A stretch of DNA of 12,289 bases from the NCBI GenBank assembly GCA_023387235.1, contig JAEWIJ010000224.1:1-12289 (forward strand). Direction: 5' to 3'. Under the pieces are notes generated by a model. It did no database searches, had not been told where the DNA came from, and saw only the letters and a program-made list of their open reading frames with translations. This stretch comes from Pseudomonadota bacterium. GTDB lineage: Bacteria > Pseudomonadota > Alphaproteobacteria > Rhizobiales > Hyphomicrobiaceae. Positions 6,658 through 12,289 of this stretch are shown here, one piece after another (within the stretch, counting starts at the first letter, position 1; every line of letters starts with the position of its first letter). Position numbers and translations under genes: made by a program.

Positions 6658-7149
6658 TCAAGCGGTCGGCTTTCTGTTCCGGGGTCTCGTTTTCGATCCT
6701 GTGGAGCCGAAGCCGCCCGCGCCACGTTCAGTTTCTGAAACTTCCCTCACCTCGGCGAGCGTAGCCTGGACGACAGGCGCGACGATGATCTGCGCAATGC
6801 GCTCGCCGCGTTCGATGGTCACCGGCTCAGCGCCGAGGTTGATCAGCATGACCATGACCTCGCCGCGATAGTCGCTGTCGATCGTACCCGGCGAATTGAG
6901 CAGCGTAATGCCGTGGCGGATGGCCAGACCCGAGCGCGGGCGGACCTGCACTTCGTAGCCTTCGGGGATCTGCAGCACGAGGCCGGTCGGAACAAGCTTG
7001 CGCGCGCCGGGAGGGAGTTCCATCGGCGCGTCTTCGGGCACGGCAGCAACGAGGTCCATCCCCGCGGCTCCCGCTGACTGGTAAGCAGGCAACTCCAGTC
7101 CCTGCCCATGCGGCAGGCGCATGACCCCGATCGTTGCTGCTTTCCCCAT
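6658..7149 (-). CDS. dut: dUTP diphosphatase (dUTPase)
   Basis: Hydrolyses dUTP to dUMP and pyrophosphate, which limits uracil in DNA and feeds dTMP synthesis; cytosolic homotrimer. All five motifs are present in order: AGMDLVA (29-35), PRSGLA (71-76), GTIDSDYRGE (88-97, with D91 the expected water-activating Asp and Y94 by the uracil pocket), RGERIAQ (114-120) and the C-terminal RGAGGFGSTG (142-151) that closes over the active site of a neighbouring subunit. The 163-aa length is normal for trimeric dUTPases with a short basic tail. It starts 36 bp after the coaBC stop in the same direction, an arrangement common in alphaproteobacteria, so the two are probably co-transcribed. GGGGG (7155-7159) before the ATG is a weak ribosome site. 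Confidence 0.96.
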   Translation of the reverse strand: MGKAATIGVMRLPHGQGLELPAYQSAGAAGMDLVAAVPEDAPMELPPGARKLVPTGLVLQIPEGYEVQVRPRSGLAIRHGITLLNSPGTIDSDYRGEVMVMLINLGAEPVTIERGERIAQIIVAPVVQATLAEVREVSETERGAGGFGSTGSKTRPRNRKPTA

Positions 7150-7185
7150 ATGCGCCCCCGTTCGTCCTTTCGCGCCCCCGCGCGA

Positions 7186-8427
7186 TCAGGCCTCGCCCGT
7201 ATTCTCCGCCAGCCAGGCCGCCACGCGATCCATCAAGCGGCGCGCGACATCGCTCTTGTCCAGGTCCGGCCAGCTCTCCACGCCGGCGGCCTCGACGATG
7301 TGAACGGCGTTGCGATCGCCGCCCATGATGCCCGTCGCCGGCGATACGTCATTGGCGACGATCCAGTCCGCGGCCTTGCTCTTGCGCTTCTTCTTCGCGT
7401 TCTCGACGACGTTCTCGGTCTCGGCGGCGAAACCGATCACCAGCGGCGGGCGCTTGCCGACCTTCAGGTGTCCCACCGTCTTCAGAATGTCCGGGTTCTC
7501 GACGAGCGTCAGCGTCGGCGTCGATTGCTTGGCGTCCTTCTTGATCTTCTGGTTGCTCGCATCCGCGACGCGCCAGTCGGCAACGGCTGCCGCGAAGATG
7601 CCGACATCCGCGGGAAGCGCCGCTTCGACGGTCTTCAGCATTTCGCGCGCGCTCTCGACGCGCGCAACGAACACGCCGTGCGGAATGGTGAGGTCGGTCG
7701 GTCCCGATACGAGCGTCACGCGAGCGCCGAGCGCGCGCGCGGCGGAAGCGAGCGCGTAGCCCTGCTTGCCGGACGAGCGATTGGCGATGTAGCGCACGGG
7801 ATCGATGGGCTCGTGCGTCGGCCCGGCGGTGATCAGCACGTGCTTGCCCGCGAGCGGCTGCTTCGCGCCGATGTTGGCGGTGTCGCTACCCCAGAGCTTC
7901 TCGATGGCGGCGAGGATCTCATGCGGTTCCGCCATGCGGCCGGGACCGGCTTCATTGCGCTCCGCCATCTCGCCCGCATTGGGGCCGACGAAATGCATGC
8001 CGTCTGCTTCGAGCAGCGCGACATTGCGTTGTGTCGCCGCGTGCTGCCACATGCGCGGGTTCATGGCCGGCGCGACGAGCACGGGCTTGTCGGTCGCGAG
8101 CAGGACGGCCGTCGCGAGATCATCGGCATGCCCGCCGGCCATCTTCGCCAACAGATCCGCCGTCGCCGGCGCGACGACGATCAGATCGGCCTCGCGTGAT
8201 AGGCGGATGTGGCCGATCTCGCGCTCCTCGTCGACGCCGAACAGCTCGGTCAACACGCGCTCGTTGGAAATCGCGCTGACGGAGAGCGGCGTCACGAAAG
8301 CTTGCGCGGCCTTGGTCATCACCGTGCGCACGGCGAAACCGCGCTCACGCGCGCGCCGGATCAGCTCCAGGCACTTGTAGGCGGCAATGCCACCACCAAT
8401 GATGAGAAGCAGGCGTCGCTCGCGCAC
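7186..8427 (-). CDS. coaBC: Bifunctional phosphopantothenoylcysteine decarboxylase / phosphopantothenate-cysteine ligase
   Basis: Performs two consecutive steps of coenzyme A synthesis: ligation of cysteine to 4'-phosphopantothenate (CoaB half, residues about 190-413), then FMN-dependent decarboxylation to 4'-phosphopantetheine (CoaC half, about 1-180). CoaC shows GGGIAAYK (11-18), catalytic His73 in IGHIRL, and PAMNPRMW (120-127). The clamp segment reads GEMAERNEAGPGRM (152-165) and lacks the Cys of the Escherichia coli type (A-C-G); this variant seems usual in Hyphomicrobiales. CoaB shows ITAGPTHEPIDPVRYIANRS (199-218), AVADWR (281-286), KIKK (294-297) and NPDIL (311-315). The start is GTG 8427: an in-frame TAG lies 9 bp upstream, and AGGAG precedes it. 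Length 413 aa is normal. Probably cotranscribed with dut. Confidence 0.96.
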   Translation of the reverse strand: MRERRLLLIIGGGIAAYKCLELIRRARERGFAVRTVMTKAAQAFVTPLSVSAISNERVLTELFGVDEEREIGHIRLSREADLIVVAPATADLLAKMAGGHADDLATAVLLATDKPVLVAPAMNPRMWQHAATQRNVALLEADGMHFVGPNAGEMAERNEAGPGRMAEPHEILAAIEKLWGSDTANIGAKQPLAGKHVLITAGPTHEPIDPVRYIANRSSGKQGYALASAARALGARVTLVSGPTDLTIPHGVFVARVESAREMLKTVEAALPADVGIFAAAVADWRVADASNQKIKKDAKQSTPTLTLVENPDILKTVGHLKVGKRPPLVIGFAAETENVVENAKKKRKSKAADWIVANDVSPATGIMGGDRNAVHIVEAAGVESWPDLDKSDVARRLMDRVAAWLAENTGEA

Positions 8428-8437
8428 GGAACTCTAG

Positions 8438-8442
8438 CTCCT
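8438..8442 (-). promoter_or_regulatory. Shine-Dalgarno site supporting the GTG start of coaBC
   Basis: On the minus strand AGGAG lies 10 nt before GTG 8427. Because a TAG is in frame just upstream of the GTG, and the FMN-loop region begins a few residues after it, GTG is the only start giving a full-length protein. Confidence 0.65.
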
Positions 8443-8467
8443 GAATACAGTGTCCAGTGTAGCACCG

Positions 8468-8514
8468 ACGCCTTCCGGACACTTAACACGATCAGGAATT
8501 ACGCTTTCCGGACA
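8468..8514. repeat. 14-bp direct repeat at the purL 3' end
   Basis: ACGCCTTCCGGACA (8468-8481) and ACGCTTTCCGGACA (8501-8514) differ at one base and start 33 bp apart. The right copy encodes the last codons of PurL; the left copy lies in the purL-coaBC gap. A related inverted piece, AGTGTCC (8449-8455), pairs with GGACACT (8477-8483). There is no T-run, so a terminator is not clear. Confidence 0.5.
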
Positions 8515-10720
8515 TATACTCCGGCAGCCAAGCTGCATGCCCCTTGCGAAGGTTCGCCAGCGGCAGGGCCGCCTCGCCCTTGAGTTGTATGGCGTCGCCG
8601 CCAGTGCGGCCGATGATGCGCACGGCGAGGCCGAGGAGCCGCGCCCGCTCGGCGATCTCCTCCGCCGTGGACGGCTCGGCGGCCAGCACGTAGCGCCCCT
8701 GATCCTCGCCGAACCACACCGCATGCGCCGGCAGCTTGCCCTCGTAGGGGAAAAGCTCGACGCCGCGATTGCCCGCGAGCGCCATCTCCGCGACGGCGAC
8801 GAGCAGACCGCCGTCGCTCACATCATGGACGGCCGATACCTTCTCACCGCGGATGAGCGCACGCACGAGATTGCCCGCCTTGATCTCGTCCTCGAGATCG
8901 ACCGGCGGCGGCGCGCCTTCGTTCTTGCCGGTGACATGGAGCTGATAGAGCGATTGCCCGAGATGGCCTTCCTCGTGGCCGATCAGGATCAGCAGATCGC
9001 CATCGCGCTTGAGTTTGATGTCGGCGGTCTTCGACCAGTCAGGAATGAGGCCCACGCCGCCGATGGCCGGCGTAGGCGGAATGCCCTTGCCATTCGTCTC
9101 GTTGTAGAGCGAGACATTGCCCGACACGACCGGGTAACCGAGCGCGCGGCACGCTTCGCCCATGCCTTCGACCGAGCCGACGAACTGGCCCATGATCTCG
9201 GGCCGCTCGGGATTGCCGAAGTTCATGTTGTCCGTGATGGCGATCGGATCGGCGCCGACGGCGGTCAGATTGCGCCACGTCTCGACCACGGCCTGCTTGG
9301 TTCCCATGACCGGATCGGCGAGGACATAGCGCGGCGTCACATCGCAGCTCGCCGCGATCGCCTTCTTCGTGCCGGGGAGCCGCACGACCGCCGCGTCGCC
9401 ACCCGGGCGCCCGAGCGTGTGGCCCATGACCAGATGATCGTACTGCTCCCAGATCCAGCGGCGCGAGGCGAGGTGCGGGCCGCTCATCATCTGCGAGAGC
9501 GTTTCTGTCAGGCTCGACGGCGCGGCGACCCACTCGGCGAGGATGGTTTTCGGCGGTACCGTCGGCACCCACGGGCGCTCATAGAGCGGCGCCGAGTTCG
9601 CGAGCTTGTCGACGGGGAGGTCCGCTTCGACCACGCCCTTGTGCTTGACGATCATGCGGCCGGTATCGGTGGTTTTGCCGATGATCGCGAAATCGAGGCC
9701 CCACTTGCGGAACACGGCCTCGCCGGCCCCTTCCGAGCCGGGCTTCAGGATCATGAGCATGCGCTCCTGGCTCTCCGAGAGCATCATCTCGTAGGCCGTC
9801 ATGCCGGGCTCGCGCTGCGGCACGTGATCGAGATCCAGCTCGATGCCGACGCCGCCCTTGTCGGCCATCTCGGACGTCGAGGATGTGAGCCCCGCCGCAC
9901 CCATGTCCTGGATCGCGATGATCGCGTCCGATGCCATGAGCTCGAGGCACGCCTCGATCAGCAGCTTCTCGGTGAAGGGATCGCCGACCTGCACGGTAGG
10001 GCGCTTCTCCGCGCTCTTGTCGTCGAATTCGGCGGACGCCATGGTTGCACCGTGGATGCCGTCCCGGCCCGTCTTCGAACCGACGTAGACGACCGAGAGG
10101 CCGACGCCCTTGGCCGCCGAATAGAAGATCTTGTCCGAGCGCGCGAGGCCGATGCACATCGCGTTGACGAGGATATTGCCGTTGTAGCCGGGATCGAAGT
10201 TCGTCTCGCCGCCGACCGTCGGCACGCCGACGCAGTTGCCGTAGCCGCCGATGCCGGCGACGACCCCCGACACGAGATGCCGCGTCTTCGGGTGCGCGGG
10301 ATCGCCGAAGCGCAGCGCATTGAGGTTCGCGATCGGTCGCGCGCCCATGGTGAACACGTCGCGCATGATTCCGCCGACGCCGGTCGCCGCGCCCTGGTAG
10401 GGCTCGATGAAGCTCGGGTGGTTGTGACTCTCCATCTTGAACACGGCGCAGTCGCCATCGCCGAGATCGACGACGCCCGCGTTCTCGCCCGGTCCCTGGA
10501 TGACCTTCGGTCCCGAGGTCGGGAGCTGCTTCAGCCAGAAGCGGCTCGATTTGTACGAGCAGTGCTCGGACCACATGACCGAGAAGATGCCGAGCTCCAG
10601 GAAGGTCGGCTCGCGGCCGAGAATACCGAGCAGGCGGTCGTATTCGTCGCCCTTGAAGCCGTGGGAGGCGATCACCTCGGGCGTGATCTTCGGGTAGGAC
10701 GTCGCGTTCGTGGCGCTCAT
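8492..10720 (-). CDS. purL: Phosphoribosylformylglycinamidine synthase, large subunit (PurL II)
   Basis: ATP-dependent step 4 of purine synthesis: formylglycinamide ribonucleotide to formylglycinamidine ribonucleotide. At 742 aa this is the small PurL type, which needs separate PurQ (glutaminase) and PurS subunits; neither is in the window. Visible features are SVMWSEHCSYKSSR (47-60), KMESHNHPS (95-103) with the conserved HNHPS, YQGAATGVGGIMRDVFTMGA (108-127), GGETNFD and a second half repeating the AIR synthetase-like fold. The start ATG 10720 gives the usual N-terminal length; I see no strong Shine-Dalgarno. It reads away from a possible promoter at 10753-10781 and ends 64 bp before coaBC, so read-through into coaBC is possible but not shown. 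Identification is firm. Confidence 0.97.
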   Translation of the reverse strand: MSATNATSYPKITPEVIASHGFKGDEYDRLLGILGREPTFLELGIFSVMWSEHCSYKSSRFWLKQLPTSGPKVIQGPGENAGVVDLGDGDCAVFKMESHNHPSFIEPYQGAATGVGGIMRDVFTMGARPIANLNALRFGDPAHPKTRHLVSGVVAGIGGYGNCVGVPTVGGETNFDPGYNGNILVNAMCIGLARSDKIFYSAAKGVGLSVVYVGSKTGRDGIHGATMASAEFDDKSAEKRPTVQVGDPFTEKLLIEACLELMASDAIIAIQDMGAAGLTSSTSEMADKGGVGIELDLDHVPQREPGMTAYEMMLSESQERMLMILKPGSEGAGEAVFRKWGLDFAIIGKTTDTGRMIVKHKGVVEADLPVDKLANSAPLYERPWVPTVPPKTILAEWVAAPSSLTETLSQMMSGPHLASRRWIWEQYDHLVMGHTLGRPGGDAAVVRLPGTKKAIAASCDVTPRYVLADPVMGTKQAVVETWRNLTAVGADPIAITDNMNFGNPERPEIMGQFVGSVEGMGEACRALGYPVVSGNVSLYNETNGKGIPPTPAIGGVGLIPDWSKTADIKLKRDGDLLILIGHEEGHLGQSLYQLHVTGKNEGAPPPVDLEDEIKAGNLVRALIRGEKVSAVHDVSDGGLLVAVAEMALAGNRGVELFPYEGKLPAHAVWFGEDQGRYVLAAEPSTAEEIAERARLLGLAVRIIGRTGGDAIQLKGEAALPLANLRKGHAAWLPEYMSGKRNS

Positions 10721-10752
10721 GGCGTGTCCGGGTTGTGCAGGCCTTTTGGGGC

Positions 10753-10781
10753 CTTATAGCCGGGCGCGGCGGGGCTGTCTC
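10753..10781 (-). promoter_or_regulatory. Candidate promoter of purL
   Basis: On the minus strand GAGACA (10776-10781) and TATAAG (10753-10758) are 17 bp apart, close to the vegetative consensus (4 of 6 and 5 of 6 matches). Transcription would start near 10746, leaving a leader of about 25 nt before the purL ATG. The GC-rich stem CGCGGG/CCCGCG (10781-10797) abuts the -35 box and could be an operator. Motif match only. Confidence 0.4.
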
Positions 10782-10797
10782 GCGGGGGATGCCCGCG
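10781..10797. repeat. Short GC-rich inverted repeat in the divergent gap
   Basis: CGCGGG (10781-10786) and CCCGCG (10792-10797) are complementary around a 5-nt loop. They lie in the 245-bp space between the divergent purL and membrane-protein genes. No T-run follows on either strand. The rest of the gap is non-coding as far as I can see, with a pyrimidine-rich tract at about 10926-10949 before the next start. Confidence 0.35.
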
Positions 10798-10965
10798 GTT
10801 GGGGATTGGGCGGCACAATGCGTTGGACTGGGCAGCCTTACAGCGTATCACGGAAGCTGCTCGCATTTGCCGGGGCAGTAGTACGCTTGCCTGCCTTTGT
10901 GTAGCGCGATCCGCCTTCCGATCTGCTTGTTTTTGATTTCCTTTTTTCCAGGTCGTCTCACTGCG

Positions 10966-12289
10966 ATGGAAATTCCAGCCAATCTTGTTGCCGTATGCGG
11001 CGCCCTTATGCTGCTGTTTGCCCCGGGATTGCTGGTGGTGCTGGCCTTGCCGAAAGATACTTTGCCGGCGCGATTGCAGCTTCCCGCTTCGTTTATTCTG
11101 TCACCGGGGGTCGTTGCCTTCGAACTCGCCGTGGCCGCCAGTCTCGGTATTGCATTCTCCACGTTTGCGCCTGCTGCCGCGGCCGCCAATGCCATCGGCG
11201 CCGCTGCACTTCTCCTTTTCTCGCGCCCGAAAATAAAGACTGGCATTCCGATTTCGTGGATTGTGATCGCTGCAGTGACACTCATCCCCTATGCTCTCGT
11301 CACATTCGATCTGCCAAACAGCCGCGAATATGGCTGGCACAATATGATGCAGATGGCGACAATCGAAAGCATATACCGCCTTCCGGCTCCCCCGGAGAAA
11401 TTGTCGCTGGCCGGCACGCGATTGAACTATGGATGGCTCGGTTGGGCTCTACTGGCCACGATAGCGACGCTCTTGGACATTTCGCCGACCGCATTGAATG
11501 TTCCGTTGAATTTTGCCCACCTCGTTGCGACGTTTATCGTTGCTTGCGAGGCCACTGGATTGCTTTGGAAGCGATCGATCCCCGACAGGCCATTGATGCT
11601 TGGTCTTGTCGTAGTGGCGGTTCTCCTTTCTCCCGGCATGGGCGGAATTCCCTATCTTATTGCCGATCCAATTCGGCTGGGGGTCGAACATCGCATCATT
11701 ACAATAGTCAACAAATACACGAATATGGACCTCATGGTCCTTGGCATTTCTGCATTTACTCTGATGATTTTTGCCTTGATCGGCGCCGTACAGACCCGCC
11801 GCACGGGCCCTGCGCTTCTCATGCCGATCGCGACCCTGGTCACCGGTCTCTCATATCCATTGTTCACGCCTGCCTGCGCCGTTTTGGGCGGCGCGTTCCT
11901 GCTGGTCGCGTGGTTGGCGCCTTATTTTCCCGATTGGGGAATTGCTACACGATCGAAGGCGGAGATAGGCGCCCTCGCGATCGTCTGGGCTCTGTGCCTC
12001 GCCATCATTGCCGCGTATCTGGCATATCTGGGGGGCGACGCCACGAAGTCGGCTGTGAAGCTTAGGAGCCTGCAAGACCTGTGGCCGAAGACATCGATGC
12101 TCATTCGAACCTTCGCGCTGCCTAACGCGCTGTTACTTTTCGCGGCAGTCATGGCCTGGCGGACCAGATCGCGCATTTCGATCCTACTGATCGCCGCATC
12201 CGCCATCCTGCAGGCGGCGTTCGTTGCTCTGCAGATGCCCTATAGCGTCGAGTACAAGTTCCTCTACTGTTCAGTCATTGCTTCGGCAC
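10966..12289 (+). CDS. Multi-pass membrane protein, GT-C glycosyltransferase-like (partial, runs off the end)
   Basis: From ATG 10966 the frame stays open to the window end: 441 residues, no stop. The protein is very hydrophobic with about ten predicted helices (for example 7-28, 44-66, 97-115, 156-171, 209-223, 257-275, 284-300, 303-319, 334-354, 385-398, 404-423). The first external loop holds WHNMMQMATIESIYRLPAPP (124-143) and LAGTRLNYGWL (148-158). This layout, His then a P-P turn then A-G-x-x-L-x-Y, is typical of GT-C fold polyprenyl-sugar transferases and related envelope proteins, and VEYKFLY (428-434) recalls the late YKF motif of such families; the acidic residue usual in that first loop is not clearly matched. 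The upstream ribosome site is weak (AGGT, 12 nt away). Codons are A+T-richer than elsewhere in the window. Coding status fairly sure; function tentative. Confidence 0.72.
   Translation, partial: MEIPANLVAVCGALMLLFAPGLLVVLALPKDTLPARLQLPASFILSPGVVAFELAVAASLGIAFSTFAPAAAAANAIGAAALLLFSRPKIKTGIPISWIVIAAVTLIPYALVTFDLPNSREYGWHNMMQMATIESIYRLPAPPEKLSLAGTRLNYGWLGWALLATIATLLDISPTALNVPLNFAHLVATFIVACEATGLLWKRSIPDRPLMLGLVVVAVLLSPGMGGIPYLIADPIRLGVEHRIITIVNKYTNMDLMVLGISAFTLMIFALIGAVQTRRTGPALLMPIATLVTGLSYPLFTPACAVLGGAFLLVAWLAPYFPDWGIATRSKAEIGALAIVWALCLAIIAAYLAYLGGDATKSAVKLRSLQDLWPKTSMLIRTFALPNALLLFAAVMAWRTRSRISILLIAASAILQAAFVALQMPYSVEYKFLYCSVIASA

Noticed and set aside
7152..7180. GCGCCCCCG repeated at 7152-7160 and 7172-7180 between coaBC and dut
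   Set aside because: Short G/C-only repeat in a G/C-rich gap; probably chance.
7108..8199. 363-aa + strand frame opposite coaBC
   Set aside because: Antisense of coaBC, whose motifs are unambiguous on the minus strand.
8450..10759. 769-aa open frame opposite purL
   Set aside because: It mirrors purL almost exactly, is rich in Arg, His, Asp and Glu as expected for the antisense of a GC-biased gene, and shows no family motif.
10818..10904. 28-aa ORF in the purL upstream gap
   Set aside because: No ribosome site, no recognisable sequence, and within range of chance in a 245-bp gap.
10995..12065. 356-aa + strand frame in the terminal region
   Set aside because: Its product is rich in Arg, Cys, His and Ser without family features, while the frame from 10966 gives a coherent membrane protein over the same bases.

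Overview
The window looks like GC-rich alphaproteobacterial chromosome, most likely Hyphomicrobiales. The reasons are the coaBC-dut gene pair, the alphaproteobacterial style of PurF, SerRS and small-type PurL, and strong G/C third-position bias through most of the window. No RNA gene, insertion sequence, CRISPR array or phage gene was seen.

Layout, left to right. A 10-bp inverted repeat (6-41) precedes purF (85-1575, +), the first enzyme of purine synthesis, which ends in a likely intrinsic terminator (1605-1640). A tight three-gene + strand cassette follows: a 98-aa DUF4387 protein, an AtuA/DUF1446 family protein that overlaps it by ATGA, and a short-chain dehydrogenase (SDR)-fold protein whose four catalytic tetrad positions all appear to be replaced (1736-4224). 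Next are a two-helix STM3941-like membrane protein (4264-4782) and serS (4873-6321), which carries an in-frame insertion of about 50 residues with unlike base composition. A 71-aa unknown ORF (6440-6655, +) meets dut tail to tail.

On the minus strand lie dut (6658-7149), coaBC (7186-8427) and purL (8492-10720), all running leftwards. coaBC and dut are probably one operon. purL has its own plausible promoter in the divergent 245-bp gap. To the right a large multi-pass membrane protein with GT-C glycosyltransferase-like features starts at 10966 (+) and runs off the window end. Its A+T-richer codons suggest a different history from the housekeeping block.

How the genes work together: purF and purL act in de novo purine synthesis (steps 1 and 4), coaBC makes 4'-phosphopantetheine for CoA, dut supplies dUMP and keeps uracil out of DNA, and serS charges tRNA-Ser. 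The parts least explained by known biology are the DUF4387/AtuA/SDR cassette, the SerRS insertion and the terminal membrane gene.
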